Source of the DNA: Erwinia piriflorinigrans CFBP 5888
GTDB lineage: Bacteria > Pseudomonadota > Gammaproteobacteria > Enterobacterales > Enterobacteriaceae
Assembly (NCBI RefSeq): GCF_001050515.1
Contig: NZ_CAHS01000013.1
Span: 124,001 to 188,000 of the forward strand
Reading direction: 5' to 3'
Length of the DNA stretch: 64,000 bases
In this document: positions 28,453 through 38,448 of the stretch, piece by piece
Numbering within the stretch: position 1 is the stretch's first letter
How the letters are laid out: every line of letters starts with the position of its first letter
Position numbers and translations under genes: made by a program
Notes under the pieces: model-generated
What the model was told of the DNA's origin: nothing
Seen by the model: only the letters and a program-made list of their open reading frames with translations
Databases searched by the model: none

Positions 28453-29312
28453 CGGTGATCCAGCCATTTATCGAGTTTGCGTTTATGCGCCGTGCGCTTG
28501 TGGCCTGTATTGCTCTGTCGCTTAGCGCAACGCCTCTTGGGGTTTTCCTACTGTTACGCCGTATGAGCCTGGTTGGCGACGCATTGTCGCATGCGGTGCT
28601 GCCGGGCGCTGCAATTGGCTATCTGCTATCCGGCTTATCGCTGGTGGCGATGGGAATAGGTGGGGCCATTGCCGGTCTGACGGTGGCGCTGTTGTCAGGT
28701 GCCGTCAGTCGTTACACCCCACTGCGCGAGGATGCCAGCTTTGCCGGTTTCTATCTCGGCTCTCTGGCACTTGGCGTAACGCTGGTATCGCTGCGGGGTT
28801 CCAGCGTGGATCTGCTGCATGTGCTGTTCGGTTCCCTGCTGGCGGTGGACAACCCCTCCATCGTCCTGGTGAGCAGCGTAAGCGGCTGCACGCTGCTGAT
28901 TTTAGCGCTGATTTATCGCCCGCTGGTGATTGACGCTTTCGACGCAAACTTTTTGCGCGCGCAAAGTCGCTGGGCCTCGCCGCTGGTGCACGCTGTTTTC
29001 CTGGTGCTGGTCGTGATCAATCTGGTCGCCGGATTTCAGGTGCTTGGTACGCTGATGAGCGTTGGCTTGATGATGTTACCAGCCGCCAGCGCCCGGTTCT
29101 GGAGTCGCCAGCTTCCTGGCACCCTGGGCGCGGCGATGATCATTGCCAGCATAGCCAGTTTCGGTGGGCTGATCGCCTCGTTTTATCTCTCACTACCGGC
29201 CGGACCTGCTGTGGTGCTCGGGGCGGCAATCCTGTTCTTTATCTCTATTTTGATCGGCCCTTGTGGCGGCATATTTGCCGTCAGCAAAAGATTTTCTATG
29301 GCAAAGGAGTAA
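28449..29312 (+). CDS. Metal ABC transporter, permease (ABC-3 family)
   Basis: Inner-membrane permease of 287 residues with about eight to nine hydrophobic segments. The opening LLLRRMSLVGDALSHAVLPG is the hallmark of the ABC-3 family (ZnuB, MntB, SitC types). It begins within the ATGA overlap with the ATPase gene and is followed 2 bp later by the binding-protein gene, so the three are one transcription unit. Confidence 0.92.
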   Translation: MTVIQPFIEFAFMRRALVACIALSLSATPLGVFLLLRRMSLVGDALSHAVLPGAAIGYLLSGLSLVAMGIGGAIAGLTVALLSGAVSRYTPLREDASFAGFYLGSLALGVTLVSLRGSSVDLLHVLFGSLLAVDNPSIVLVSSVSGCTLLILALIYRPLVIDAFDANFLRAQSRWASPLVHAVFLVLVVINLVAGFQVLGTLMSVGLMMLPAASARFWSRQLPGTLGAAMIIASIASFGGLIASFYLSLPAGPAVVLGAAILFFISILIGPCGGIFAVSKRFSMAKE

Positions 29313-29314
29313 AT

Positions 29315-30193
29315 ATGAAAAAGTTAACGATAGCGATGGCCTTGTCAGCATTAATTACCACCCCGATGGCGATGGCGCAGACGGTACAGGCCGTGGCCAG
29401 TTTTACCGTGCTGGCAGATATCGTTAAGAATGTGGGGGGGGAACATGTGGTGGTGAAAAGTCTGGTAGGGCCGAATGGCGATCCGCATAGTTTTGAACCG
29501 ACGCCAAAAGATAGCCAGGCTCTGGCACAGGCGGATGTTGTTTTTGTCAGTGGCTTGGGAATGGAGGGATGGATGGACCGTCTGATCTCTGCGTCCGGCT
29601 ATAAAGGCCGAACCGTCGTTGCGTCCTCCGGTATTGAAACCTTGAAGATGGAGGAGGAGGGGCAGACGATCACCGATCCCCATGCATGGAACAGTATGCA
29701 CAACGGTGTTACCTATGCCACTAATGTGATGAATGCGTTGATTGCCGCCGATGCGCAAGATGCAGACTATTTCCGCCGCCACGGTAGTGCTTATATTGAA
29801 CAGTTAAAACAGCTGGATGGTTGGGCGCAGCAGGCATTCAGCGCTATCCCACCGGCCAAACGAAAAGTACTTACCAGTCACGATGCCTTTGGTTACTTTG
29901 GTCAGCGCTACGGGGTGAAATTCCTGTCACCCGTCGGCTTTTCAACAGAATCTGAAGCCAGTGCTTCCGACGTTGCGGCACTGATCACTCAACTGAAGCA
30001 TGAGCATATCCATGCCTGGTTTATCGAAAATCAAACCGATCCCCGCCTGGTGAAGCAAATTGCTGCGTCCAGCGGAGCCAAAGCGGGTGGAGAGCTTTAT
30101 CCTGAAGCACTGACGGTTAAGGGCGGGGAGGCGGACAGTTATGCTGCTGCATTTCAACATAATGTCAAAGCGATGGTCGCCAGCATGCAGTAA
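29315..30193 (+). CDS. Metal ABC transporter, periplasmic binding protein (ZnuA/TroA-like)
   Basis: Periplasmic metal-binding protein of 292 residues with signal peptide MKKLTIAMALSALITTPMAMA. Predicted metal ligands are His58 (GDPHSFEP), His123 (DPHAW) and His189 (SHDAFGY), with Glu264 (YPEAL) a likely fourth. It lacks the long His/Asp-rich loop seen in ZnuA. The ATG at 29315 has a strong AAGGAG site; the longer open frame upstream is an artefact. A bidirectional terminator closes the operon. Confidence 0.9.
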   Translation: MKKLTIAMALSALITTPMAMAQTVQAVASFTVLADIVKNVGGEHVVVKSLVGPNGDPHSFEPTPKDSQALAQADVVFVSGLGMEGWMDRLISASGYKGRTVVASSGIETLKMEEEGQTITDPHAWNSMHNGVTYATNVMNALIAADAQDADYFRRHGSAYIEQLKQLDGWAQQAFSAIPPAKRKVLTSHDAFGYFGQRYGVKFLSPVGFSTESEASASDVAALITQLKHEHIHAWFIENQTDPRLVKQIAASSGAKAGGELYPEALTVKGGEADSYAAAFQHNVKAMVASMQ

Positions 30194-30222
30194 AAAGGTA
30201 GCCCGACTTTGCTAAGAGCGTT

Positions 30223-30255
30223 AAAAAAGGGATAGCTTACACTATCCCTTTTTTT
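30223..30255. terminator. Bidirectional terminator between metal operon and rpmJ2
   Basis: AAAAAAGGGATAG (30223-30235) pairs with CTATCCCTTTTTTT, giving a long stem flanked by A and T runs. It serves the ABC operon (plus) and rpmE2-rpmJ2 (minus). Confidence 0.92.
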
Positions 30256-30297
30256 CAGCGTGATGCGGCGCGCATTAGGGCGCTATAACGGCATTTA

Positions 30298-30441
30298 TCA
30301 GCGCTTTTTACCGCCTTTCCCCTGAACCGCTTTGAAACGCGGGTTACTTTTGCAGATCACAAACACGCGACCGTGACGGCGAACGATTTTGCAATCTTTG
30401 TGGCGTTTTTTGGCCGAAGCCAGTGAGCTAAGAACCTGCAT
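30298..30441 (-). CDS. rpmJ2: Zinc-free ribosomal protein L36 paralogue (type B)
   Basis: A 47-residue basic protein ([20 protein letters not shown]...). It matches E. coli YkgO, the L36 form without the complete zinc-binding Cys/His set: only Cys17 and Cys30 remain. It replaces the zinc-binding L36 when zinc is scarce, freeing zinc. The gene is 9 bp after rpmE2 and shares its Zur-like operator. Confidence 0.93.
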   Translation of the reverse strand: MQVLSSLASAKKRHKDCKIVRRHGRVFVICKSNPRFKAVQGKGGKKR

Positions 30442-30450
30442 CATATCTCC

Positions 30451-30711
30451 TTATTTTTTCATCGCGCCAAGAAAACTGCCAAATCTCTGATTGAAACGTG
30501 CAGCACTGCCTTCTTTGGCAAAATCTTTTTGTTTACCGGTATAGTAAACGTGTGAAGCGGAAGAGACATCCAGCGTGACGTAGGGCATTTCTTTACCCTC
30601 ATACTGGACAGTTCGGTCAGTTTTAATGGTGGAACCCACGACAAAGTAAGCGTCTGCCGTTGTGTCATGGAACACAACCTGGCGGTAAGCGGGATGGATA
30701 TCCTGTTTCAT
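30451..30711 (-). CDS. rpmE2: Zinc-free ribosomal protein L31 paralogue (type B)
   Basis: Ribosomal protein L31 of 86 residues, start [10 protein letters not shown] at 30711. The CxxC motif of zinc-binding L31 is missing ([10 protein letters not shown] instead), so it belongs to the zinc-independent type B that is induced on zinc starvation. The tail [12 protein letters not shown] matches E. coli YkgM. It forms an operon with rpmJ2. Confidence 0.95.
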   Translation of the reverse strand: MKQDIHPAYRQVVFHDTTADAYFVVGSTIKTDRTVQYEGKEMPYVTLDVSSASHVYYTGKQKDFAKEGSAARFNQRFGSFLGAMKK

Positions 30712-30726
30712 TCTAACTCCAATTGC

Positions 30727-30745
30727 AATGTTATAATATAACATT
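30727..30745 (-). promoter_or_regulatory. Zur operator of rpmE2-rpmJ2
   Basis: AATGTTATAATATAACATT is a perfect 9+1+9 palindrome that fits the gamma-proteobacterial Zur consensus as I know it. It begins 16 bp upstream of the rpmE2 start, where a bound repressor would block the promoter. Confidence 0.85.
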
Positions 30746-30798
30746 AGTATGCTCCGCAGATCCTTATATTGCAACCGTAGAAAAGCCTTGTTCAGGGC

Positions 30799-30829
30799 AA
30801 AAAAAAGAGGCCGCGCAGGGCGGCCTCTT
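30799..30829 (-). terminator. Terminator after acrB
   Basis: On the minus strand the 10-bp stem AAGAGGCCGC (complement of 30820-30829 and 30805-30814) is followed by eight T. Confidence 0.9.
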
Positions 30830-30851
30830 ATTTCATCACGACAGTTGTCGC

Positions 30852-33800
30852 TTAGTGCTTATTCACAGGATGGCTGTGTTCGACATCTTCTTTGTTCTTA
30901 CTGAAGCGGCGACGCACCACCACGAAGAACACCGGCACGAAGAATATCGCCAGCACGGTTGCAGTGACCATGCCGCCCATCACGCCAGTACCTACGGCGT
31001 TTTGCGCGCCGGAACCTGCACCGCTGCTGATAGCCAGCGGCAGAACCCCGAGGATAAATGCCAGAGAGGTCATCAGAATCGGGCGTAAACGCATACGCAC
31101 CGCTTCCAGCGTCGCCTCAATCAGGCCCTTACCTTCCTTATCCATCAGGTCTTTAGCAAACTCGACAATCAGGATGGCGTTCTTCGCCGATAGCCCTATG
31201 GTGGTGAGCAATCCAACCACAAAGTAAACGTCGTTGCTCAGCCCCCGCAGGGTAGTGAAGATCAGCGCACCGATAACTCCGAGCGGTACCACCAGCATGA
31301 CAGAGAATGGAATCGACCAACTTTCATACAGCGCTGCCAGACAGAGGAAGACCACAATCAATGAAATGGCATAGAGTGCTGGAGCCTGGTTGCCCGATAA
31401 ACGCTCCTGGTATGACATACCTGTCCAGTCATAACCGATACCGGTTGGCAGCTTACCTGCCAGCTCCTGCATCAGGTTCATCGCCTCACCAGAGCTTTTA
31501 CCCGCAGCCGGCTGTCCTAACAGCTCCATTGACGGCAGGCCGTTATAGCGCTCAAGTCGTGGCGAACCATAAACCCACTGTGCGGAAGCAAAGGCGTTAA
31601 ACGACACCATTTCGCCATTGGTGGCACGAACATACCAGTTACCAATGTCATTCGGCAGCATGCGGAATGGCGCTGCCGCCATCACGTACACTTTCTTGAC
31701 ACGGCCACGGTCGATGAAGTCATTGACGTAAGACCCCCCCCAGGCTGCGGCCAGCGTGGTATTGATATTAGATAACGATACCCCCAGCGCCTGAGCCTTT
31801 TCCTGGTCGATAGACAGTTTGAACTGTGGGGTATCTTCCAGGCCGTTCGGACGCACGCCGACCAGCGTATCCGGATGTTGAGCAATCATGCCCAGCAGCT
31901 GGTTACGGGCTGCGGTGAGTTTTTCATGCCCCAGGCCACCCTGATCGACCAGCTGGAAGTCGAAGCCGGTAGCGGTACCCAACTCAACGATAGCCGGCAG
32001 GTTGAACGGGATCACCATCGCATCCTTAATCGCCGAAAGTGCGCCCATGGCGCGCCCGGCAATTGCCGGAACTTTGTTCTCTGCGCCGGAACGCTCATCC
32101 CACGGTTTAAGGCTGATAAAGGCGATACCGGTATTCTGACCACGGCCTGCAAAACCGAAGCCGTTAACGGTAAACACGGAATTAACGTTCGCTTTTTCTT
32201 TATCCAGGTAGTAATCCGTGACCTGGTCCAGCACTTTTTGGGTACGTTCCTGGGTAGCGCCAGCAGGCAGCTGCGCCATCGTCAGGAATACGCCCTGATC
32301 CTCTTCCGGTAAGAAGGAGCTGGGCAGACGCAGGAACAGGAAGGCCATGCCCACCACGATCAGCAGATAGATCAGCAGATAACGACCGGAACTGCGCACG
32401 ATGTGACCCACGCTGTCGGTATAATGATGAGTGCTCTTGTCGAACATACGGTTAAACCAGCCAAAGAAGCCGGTGGTTTTACCATGTTCGCCTTTAGCGA
32501 TCGGCTTTAGCATGGTGGCACAAAGTGCCGGGGTCAGGATCAATGCAACAATGACCGAAAGCACCATCGCAGAAACAATGGTAATCGAGAACTGGCGGTA
32601 GATAACGCCGGTGGAGCCTCCGAAGAAGGCCATCGGAATAAATACCGCTGACAGCACCAGTGCGATGCCGACCAGCGCGCCCTGAATCTGGTCCATCGAT
32701 TTGCGCGTGGCTTCTTTCGGCGGCAGGCCCTCTTCGGCCATCACTCGCTCGACGTTTTCCACCACCACGATGGCGTCATCCACCAGCAGGCCGATGGCCA
32801 GCACCATCCCGAACATCGTCAGGGTGTTTATCGAATAGCCGAAGACATTGATAATGGCAAACGTACCCAGTAAGACCACCGGCACGGCAATCGTTGGGAT
32901 CAGCGTGGCGCGGAAGTTCTGTAGGAACAGGTACATCACCAGGAACACCAGTACGATGGCTTCTACCAGCGTTTTAACCACTTCATTAATTGAAATTTTA
33001 ACGAAGGGAGTGGTGTCGTACGGATAGACAACTTTCAACCCTGACGGGAAGAACGGTTCCAGCTTGCCCAATTCCGCTTTCACTGCCGCTGCGGTATCCA
33101 GCGCGTTAGCGCCGGTCGCCAGCTTAATCCCCAGACCAGAGGCCGGTTTACCGTTGAAGCGGGCAATAATTTCGTAGTTCTCACCACCCAGTTCAATATG
33201 CGCCACATCACTTAGCCGCACGCGAGAACCATCGCTGTTAACCTTCAGCAGGATCTTGCCGAATTCTTCCGGCGACGTCAGACGCGTTTGTGCAATGATT
33301 GAAGCATTCAGCTGCTGGCCTTTCACCGGAGGTGAACCACCCAGTTGACCCGCCGCCACCTGGGCGTTCTGTGTGTTGATGGCGCTGATGACATCTACCG
33401 GAGTCAGCTGATAATTATTCAGCTTATGGGGGTCCATCCAGATACGCATCGCATATTGCGCCCCGAACAGCTGGGTATCACCCACACCGGTAACACGACT
33501 GATCGGGTCTTTAATGTTAGACCCAACGTAGTCGGCGATGTCGTTCTGCGTCATGGTGTCATTATCATTAATGAAACCGGCAACCATCAGGAAGCTGCTG
33601 GAGGATTTTTGAACCTTTATCCCCTGTTGTTGCACTTCCTGCGGCAGCAGAGGCGTTGCCAGCTGCAGTTTATTCTGCACCTGCACCTGAGCAATATCGG
33701 CATCAGTACCTGACTCAAATGTCAGAGTCAGCTGTAACGCGCCAGATGAGTCGCTGCTTGAGCTCATATACATCAGGCCGTCGATGCCGTTCATATTTTG

Positions 33801-33998
33801 TTCGATAACCTGCGTGACGGAGTCCTGCAGGGTTTTCGCATCGGCACCCGGATAAGCCGCAGTGACCTCAATTGCCGGTGGAGCAACATTAGGATATTGC
33901 TCAATCGGCAGTTTCAGGATCGACAGCGCGCCCGCCAGCATAATAATGATGGCGATAACCCATGCAAAGATGGGGCGATCGATAAAAAACTTAGCCAT
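30852..33998 (-). CDS. acrB: RND multidrug efflux pump AcrB
   Basis: Inner-membrane proton-drug antiporter of the AcrAB-TolC pump, 1048 residues. It starts [17 protein letters not shown] and carries the TM4 proton-relay motif [18 protein letters not shown] with twin Asp. Two large periplasmic loops and twelve helices are evident from hydrophobicity. It is 16 bp after acrA on the same strand. Important in plant-associated relatives for resistance to host phenolics and antibiotics. Confidence 0.98.
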   Translation of the reverse strand: MAKFFIDRPIFAWVIAIIIMLAGALSILKLPIEQYPNVAPPAIEVTAAYPGADAKTLQDSVTQVIEQNMNGIDGLMYMSSSSDSSGALQLTLTFESGTDADIAQVQVQNKLQLATPLLPQEVQQQGIKVQKSSSSFLMVAGFINDNDTMTQNDIADYVGSNIKDPISRVTGVGDTQLFGAQYAMRIWMDPHKLNNYQLTPVDVISAINTQNAQVAAGQLGGSPPVKGQQLNASIIAQTRLTSPEEFGKILLKVNSDGSRVRLSDVAHIELGGENYEIIARFNGKPASGLGIKLATGANALDTAAAVKAELGKLEPFFPSGLKVVYPYDTTPFVKISINEVVKTLVEAIVLVFLVMYLFLQNFRATLIPTIAVPVVLLGTFAIINVFGYSINTLTMFGMVLAIGLLVDDAIVVVENVERVMAEEGLPPKEATRKSMDQIQGALVGIALVLSAVFIPMAFFGGSTGVIYRQFSITIVSAMVLSVIVALILTPALCATMLKPIAKGEHGKTTGFFGWFNRMFDKSTHHYTDSVGHIVRSSGRYLLIYLLIVVGMAFLFLRLPSSFLPEEDQGVFLTMAQLPAGATQERTQKVLDQVTDYYLDKEKANVNSVFTVNGFGFAGRGQNTGIAFISLKPWDERSGAENKVPAIAGRAMGALSAIKDAMVIPFNLPAIVELGTATGFDFQLVDQGGLGHEKLTAARNQLLGMIAQHPDTLVGVRPNGLEDTPQFKLSIDQEKAQALGVSLSNINTTLAAAWGGSYVNDFIDRGRVKKVYVMAAAPFRMLPNDIGNWYVRATNGEMVSFNAFASAQWVYGSPRLERYNGLPSMELLGQPAAGKSSGEAMNLMQELAGKLPTGIGYDWTGMSYQERLSGNQAPALYAISLIVVFLCLAALYESWSIPFSVMLVVPLGVIGALIFTTLRGLSNDVYFVVGLLTTIGLSAKNAILIVEFAKDLMDKEGKGLIEATLEAVRMRLRPILMTSLAFILGVLPLAISSGAGSGAQNAVGTGVMGGMVTATVLAIFFVPVFFVVVRRRFSKNKEDVEHSHPVNKH

Positions 33999-34014
33999 GT
34001 ATCAGCGGCTCCTG

Positions 34015-35208
34015 TTAAGACTTGGGTTGTTCAGACTGCGCCGGAGTTGTTGCTTTGGCACTGTCGTCGCTGATTTCCTGTGGCGTCACCGCTATACCTG
34101 GCTTCACCCGCTGCAGGCCCGTGACAATGACGCGGTCCCCGGCTTTCAGACCGTCAGAGACCAGCCACTTATCACCTATGGCTTGATTTGCCGTCAGATT
34201 ACGCACTTCAACCTTATTATCCGGGCCGACCACCATCGCAGTTGCCTGACCGGTTGGCGTGCGGGTGACACTCTGCTGAGGAACCAGCAGGGCATTCGGG
34301 TTGGTGCCTTCTTCCAGGCGTGCACGAACAAACATGCCCGGTAGCAGGTTATGATCTGGATTTGGGAAGATAGCGCGCAGAGTTATAGAACCGGTGGTCT
34401 CATCGACGGTAACATCAGAAAATTCTAATGTTCCGCTCTGAGCGTATTCGCTACCGTTCTGCAAAAGCAGCTTAACTTCAGCTTTGCCATTGGCCTGTTG
34501 TATCTTGCCGGAAGTCAGCTCGTCTCGCAGGCGCATAAAATCTTCACCAGGTTGCGTGACGTCAACGTAAATGGGATCAAGCTGCTGTACGCTTGCCAGC
34601 GCGGTGGTTTGCGCACTGGTGACTAACGCCCCTTCCGTTACTGAAGACTTACCAATGCGTCCGCTGATAGGTGAAGTCACTTTGGTATAGGCAACATTTA
34701 TACGTGCTGATTCCAACGCCGCCCGCGCCGCCACCACGGCAGCAGCCGTCTGGCTTTGCGTAGCGGCAGCCGTGTCATATTCCTGCTGACTGATATATTT
34801 GGTACCCAGTAGAGGTTTATAGCGTTTCACGGTGGTTGCTGCGATCTGTGCGTTAGCCTGTGCCTGTGCCAGTTCGCCTTTAGCGCTATCGTATGCTGCC
34901 TGATAGGTCGCCGGGTCTATTTGATATAAAGACTCACCCGCCTTGATATCGCTGCCCTCAACGAAGTTGCGTTTCAAAATAATGCCAGAAACCTGTGGGC
35001 GAACTTCAGCGACACGGAACGACGAGGTACGACCTGGTAGGTCGGTAGTAATTTTAAGCGGGCCGCTTTTCAACGTCGTAATGCCCACTTCTGGAGCCTG
35101 CTGTTGTCCATTCTGCTGCGAGGCTTTGTTATCACACGCAGTGAGCACTAAACTGCCTGAAAGCATAATAACGGCCGTCAGAGGCGTTAACCCTCTGTTT
35201 TTTTTCAT
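34015..35208 (-). CDS. acrA: Periplasmic adaptor lipoprotein AcrA
   Basis: Membrane-fusion protein of 397 residues linking AcrB to TolC. The start MKKNRGLTPL at 35208 leads to a lipobox ending in Cys25 (LTACDNK). Lipoyl/biotinyl halves flank a helical hairpin (QAQANAQIAATTVKRYKPL... to ...SARINVAYTKV), followed by beta-barrel and membrane-proximal domains. It forms an operon with acrB and is divergent from acrR. Confidence 0.97.
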   Translation of the reverse strand: MKKNRGLTPLTAVIMLSGSLVLTACDNKASQQNGQQQAPEVGITTLKSGPLKITTDLPGRTSSFRVAEVRPQVSGIILKRNFVEGSDIKAGESLYQIDPATYQAAYDSAKGELAQAQANAQIAATTVKRYKPLLGTKYISQQEYDTAAATQSQTAAAVVAARAALESARINVAYTKVTSPISGRIGKSSVTEGALVTSAQTTALASVQQLDPIYVDVTQPGEDFMRLRDELTSGKIQQANGKAEVKLLLQNGSEYAQSGTLEFSDVTVDETTGSITLRAIFPNPDHNLLPGMFVRARLEEGTNPNALLVPQQSVTRTPTGQATAMVVGPDNKVEVRNLTANQAIGDKWLVSDGLKAGDRVIVTGLQRVKPGIAVTPQEISDDSAKATTPAQSEQPKS

Positions 35209-35297
35209 AAATAAACCTCGAGTGTCCGATATCGATTGTTCAATGGATCGCAAATCCATAAACCCATTGCTGCGTTTAAATTATGGTCGTGATAGGG

Positions 35298-35321
35298 TAC
35301 ATACATTCGCAAATGTATGTA
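35298..35321. promoter_or_regulatory. AcrR operator between acrA and acrR
   Basis: A 24-bp near-perfect palindrome with arms TACATACATT and AATGTATGTA separated by CGCA. The arms are identical to those of the E. coli AcrR site. It controls both acrAB and acrR. Confidence 0.92.
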
Positions 35322-35348
35322 AGTCTAACGCGTTGTAAATCATACCCC

Positions 35349-35987
35349 ATGGCACGAAATACCAAACAACAAGCGCAGGAAACGCGCAATCACATCTTAG
35401 ATGCTGCTATCAAGCGTTTCTCTGAACATGGCGTGGCTAAAACGTCACTGGCGGACATTGCCGCAGGCGCTGGCGTGACGCGAGGTGCAATTTATTGGCA
35501 CTTCAAAAATAAAACCGATTTACTCAATGAAATCTGGGCTCAATCCGAGTCCGGTCTTTCGGCTCTGGAAATTGAGTATCAATCAAAATACCCTGGCGAT
35601 CCACTCTCCGTGATGCGGGCGATGCTTCGGTATGTGTTTGAAGCAACCGTAACCGACCCAAGAAGACGCGCCCTGATGGAAATCATTTACCACAAATGTG
35701 AGTTTGTCGGTGAAATGACGACCCTCCAACTGATGCAGCAAAACCTCTATCTCGAATGTTATGAAAAGATAGAAGAGGTGCTGGCCGAGTGTATTGATGC
35801 AAAACAACTTCCTGAAAACCTGGATACTCGCCGCGCAGCGGTGGTCATGCGCGGTTATGTTAGCGGTATCATGGAAAACTGGCTGTTCATGCCTGAGAGC
35901 TTTGACCTGGCTACAGATGCCCCGCAGCTGGTGGAAACCCTGATCGATATGTTGACCCACAGCATAACCCTGCGCAAATCGGCCTGA
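35349..35987 (+). CDS. acrR: TetR-family repressor AcrR
   Basis: Drug-responsive repressor of acrAB, 212 residues, starting [20 protein letters not shown]. The N-terminal HTH ([21 protein letters not shown]) is followed by an all-helical ligand domain. The open frame extends 22 codons upstream but into the operator. It is divergent from acrA across the AcrR operator. Confidence 0.96.
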   Translation: MARNTKQQAQETRNHILDAAIKRFSEHGVAKTSLADIAAGAGVTRGAIYWHFKNKTDLLNEIWAQSESGLSALEIEYQSKYPGDPLSVMRAMLRYVFEATVTDPRRRALMEIIYHKCEFVGEMTTLQLMQQNLYLECYEKIEEVLAECIDAKQLPENLDTRRAAVVMRGYVSGIMENWLFMPESFDLATDAPQLVETLIDMLTHSITLRKSA

Positions 35988-35994
35988 TGGCGGA

Positions 35995-36144
35995 TTATGA
36001 CTGCCCAGCGGCTTTTTGTTCAAAATCGCGCTGCACAATGGCCAGCGCGGCCAGCACGGTTTCCGGAGTAATGTGATTTTCTTCGAGTAGCATAATCAAA
36101 TCGACGGCAAGTTTGACTTCTTCGGGCGCGTTTTCCAGCGACAT
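35995..36144 (-). CDS. rsmS: Pleiotropic regulatory protein RsmS (YbaM)
   Basis: A 49-residue protein: [20 protein letters not shown] then [20 protein letters not shown]. It matches E. coli YbaM; in Pectobacterium the homologue RsmS affects Rsm-controlled secondary metabolism and virulence (from memory). The gene is convergent with acrR, 7 bp between the stops. Too short for a usual length cut-off, but the location (acrR-priC interval) and sequence are conserved. Confidence 0.88.
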   Translation of the reverse strand: MSLENAPEEVKLAVDLIMLLEENHITPETVLAALAIVQRDFEQKAAGQS

Positions 36145-36183
36145 AGGGTTTCCTTGTGAGGCGAAAAGCATGTGCTGCCTGTT

Positions 36184-36435
36184 TCAGATACGCAAAATTT
36201 TCACCATGCCGGTCATGATCAGCGCGCCAGCCAGTGCCAGCAGCAGGGCATGCGTGTCGATAGCCGTTAGCGAACCGTAATCGAAGTAACTACTGATATA
36301 ACCGCCGATTAACGCCCCAACGGCGGCCAGTACCAGCGTGCTGACGCGATCGCCGGGTCGGCTGGGGAAAACGCACCAGGCCATAAAGCCCACCAGCAGG
36401 CCGATAACAATCCAGGAAAGCAGGCCCATCATCAT
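36184..36435 (-). CDS. GlsB/YeaQ/YmgE-family small membrane protein
   Basis: An 83-residue protein with three hydrophobic segments and the family pattern SWIVIGLLVGFMAWCV...P....V...AVGALIGGYI. The start at 36435 has GGAG 10 nt upstream; ten more codons are open towards 36465 but lack a ribosome site. Such proteins are stress-associated and of unknown mechanism. It is not in this place in E. coli. Confidence 0.8.
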   Translation of the reverse strand: MMMGLLSWIVIGLLVGFMAWCVFPSRPGDRVSTLVLAAVGALIGGYISSYFDYGSLTAIDTHALLLALAGALIMTGMVKILRI

Positions 36436-36535
36436 GTTATTGCTGCTCCAGTGATAAAGCGCCATATTTCAGGCCGTGGGCGCAATGACAGCTCAGGTTT
36501 GCCACCGTCCAGCAACCGGGATGATTTTGGCTATC

Positions 36536-37072
36536 TTATAGCCCGCGTTCACGGTTTTCAATGGCGCGCTCAATTCGCTTCAGCGCCTGAAGACAGCGCT
36601 GTAAACGCCCCTCCAGTGCCGCCAGCTCACGCTGTAACTGCTGCTGCTGTATCAGCGTCTCCTGCTGTGCTAACAGGCTTTCACGATCGCCTATCATGGC
36701 ACGCAGACGACGCTCAAAGTCCTGATGTTCTGCCAGCTTTTCGTATAAATTTTCTTTGACGGCAACCGGCCGGGCTTCACTACTGCGCATTTTTTGTGTG
36801 GCGATTTCACGTTGTAGCGCGCTTATCTGCAATACAACCCGTTCGGCCATCCATGCGACGCTCACGGTGCGGTTATCACTCACGCTTTGTGTAAGCTGTA
36901 CCAAATTTTGACGGATTTCCAGCAAATAATCGCCAAGTCGGGTGCTGTGGCAGTGAAATAACTGGTGGTCAAAGCGCGCCTGTGTCGTACGCTTATTGGC
37001 ATGAGGCTCTACGGCCTGTGCCAGCTTTTCAACCTGCTTTTCCAGCTGTTGCAATAAAACTGCGCTTTTCAT
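36536..37072 (-). CDS. priC: Primosomal replication protein PriC
   Basis: Helical protein of 178 residues that restarts stalled forks by loading DnaB with Rep. It is weakly conserved, but the segment HQDFERRLRAMIGDRE and the C-terminal ALEGRLQRCLQALKRIE agree with E. coli PriC, as does the position next to ybaN and apt. Confidence 0.9.
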   Translation of the reverse strand: MKSAVLLQQLEKQVEKLAQAVEPHANKRTTQARFDHQLFHCHSTRLGDYLLEIRQNLVQLTQSVSDNRTVSVAWMAERVVLQISALQREIATQKMRSSEARPVAVKENLYEKLAEHQDFERRLRAMIGDRESLLAQQETLIQQQQLQRELAALEGRLQRCLQALKRIERAIENRERGL

Positions 37073-37138
37073 TGGGTTCTCCCGGGCATTAATCCCGGTA
37101 TGATACCTGACATCTGACTCTTTTTATGTGGGCGTGCC

Positions 37139-37516
37139 ATGCAACGTTACCTCCTGATGACTCTGGGCTGGTTAGCTGTGATATTAGCCACTCTTGGCGT
37201 AATCCTACCGCTGTTGCCCACCACGCCTTTTTTACTGCTGGCCGCGTGGTGTTTTGCGCGCTCTTCACCGCGCTTCCATTACTGGCTGTTGCACCGTTCC
37301 GTGTTTGGCCGCTACCTGCTCTACTGGCAGCAGCATCACGCCATGCCGCCGGGCGCTAAGGGCAGGGCAGTCTTGTTTATTTTGCTCACATTTGCTTTTT
37401 CGCTGTGGATGGTCAACATTTTTTGGCTTCGACTTCTTTTAGTGGTGATTCTTTGCATACTGCTCATTTTTATTATCCGACTACCGGTGGCTGATGCAGG
37501 ACAACAAAAGCCCTGA
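37139..37516 (+). CDS. ybaN: YbaN, DUF454 inner-membrane protein
   Basis: A 125-residue protein with three to four membrane helices and the DUF454 motif LGVILPLLPTTPFLLLAAWCFARSS. The function of the family is unknown. It is divergent from priC and upstream of apt as in E. coli. Confidence 0.92.
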   Translation: MQRYLLMTLGWLAVILATLGVILPLLPTTPFLLLAAWCFARSSPRFHYWLLHRSVFGRYLLYWQQHHAMPPGAKGRAVLFILLTFAFSLWMVNIFWLRLLLVVILCILLIFIIRLPVADAGQQKP

Positions 37517-37669
37517 TTTGCTGAATACGGTTGCAATTGTCCGGCGATTTGCATAGATTTGGTCGTTTTCGTGCGCGGCTTCCCCTCGACGTTTGAATTT
37601 CATGCAGCATTCATTGCCGCGTGGAGTGAAGCTGCGTGAGTCAGATTTGTATTTATCAGGCATAACATT

Positions 37670-38221
37670 ATGACCGCGACTGCGCAGCAGCTTGAATTCC
37701 TTAAAAACAGTATCCAAAGCATCCCGGATTATCCTAAACCGGGCATCCTCTTTCGTGATGTCACCAGCCTACTGGAAGATCCGAAAGCGTATGCATTGAG
37801 CATTGAACTGTTAGTTGAACGCTATCGTCACGCAGGTATCACCAAGGTGGTGGGCACCGAAGCTCGTGGTTTCCTGTTCGGCGCTCCGGTCGCTCTGGGA
37901 CTGGGCGTTGGCTTTGTGCCGGTACGCAAACCGGGCAAGCTGCCGCGTAAAACCTTTGCTGAGGATTACGCGCTGGAGTACGGCACCGATACGCTCGAAC
38001 TACATTGCGATGCCATTCAGCCGGATGACGTCGTGCTGGTGGTCGATGATTTGCTGGCAACGGGTGGAACCATTGAAGCCACGGTGAACCTGATCCGGCG
38101 TGCTGGCGGCAGCGTAAAAGATGCTGCCTTCATGATTAACTTGTACGATCTGAGCGGCGAAGCGCGCCTGAAAGCACTGGGTGTTGAAAGCTACAGCCTG
38201 GTGAACTTCCCGGGCCACTGA
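37670..38221 (+). CDS. apt: Adenine phosphoribosyltransferase
   Basis: Purine-salvage enzyme converting adenine and PRPP to AMP, 183 residues. The PRPP-binding motif [14 protein letters not shown] is intact and [12 protein letters not shown] provides the adenine-binding loop. An intrinsic terminator (38229-38256: GGGGC/GCCCC then TTTTT) follows. Confidence 0.97.
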   Translation: MTATAQQLEFLKNSIQSIPDYPKPGILFRDVTSLLEDPKAYALSIELLVERYRHAGITKVVGTEARGFLFGAPVALGLGVGFVPVRKPGKLPRKTFAEDYALEYGTDTLELHCDAIQPDDVVLVVDDLLATGGTIEATVNLIRRAGGSVKDAAFMINLYDLSGEARLKALGVESYSLVNFPGH

Positions 38222-38227
38222 TCGGAA

Positions 38228-38256
38228 TGGGGCAGCTTAGACCGGCCCCGTTTTTC
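38228..38256 (+). terminator. Terminator after apt
   Basis: GGGGC and GCCCC form a short GC stem followed by GTTTTTCTTT. Confidence 0.65.
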
Positions 38257-38448
38257 TTTGCCCGGTTGTTCTTCCTTTCATCCCTCCTTATCTTCTCTGT
38301 CATGATGATTGTCTTCTGGCTGCCAACCGATGCACCAGGCGTGATAAAATGACAGGAGTAAGACGAGAACGGCGATTAACTGTTATAGTTGCCCGGTCTG
38401 GTTTACCACAACCTTAATACAATCTTTCCACTCGATGATGAAGTCTTA

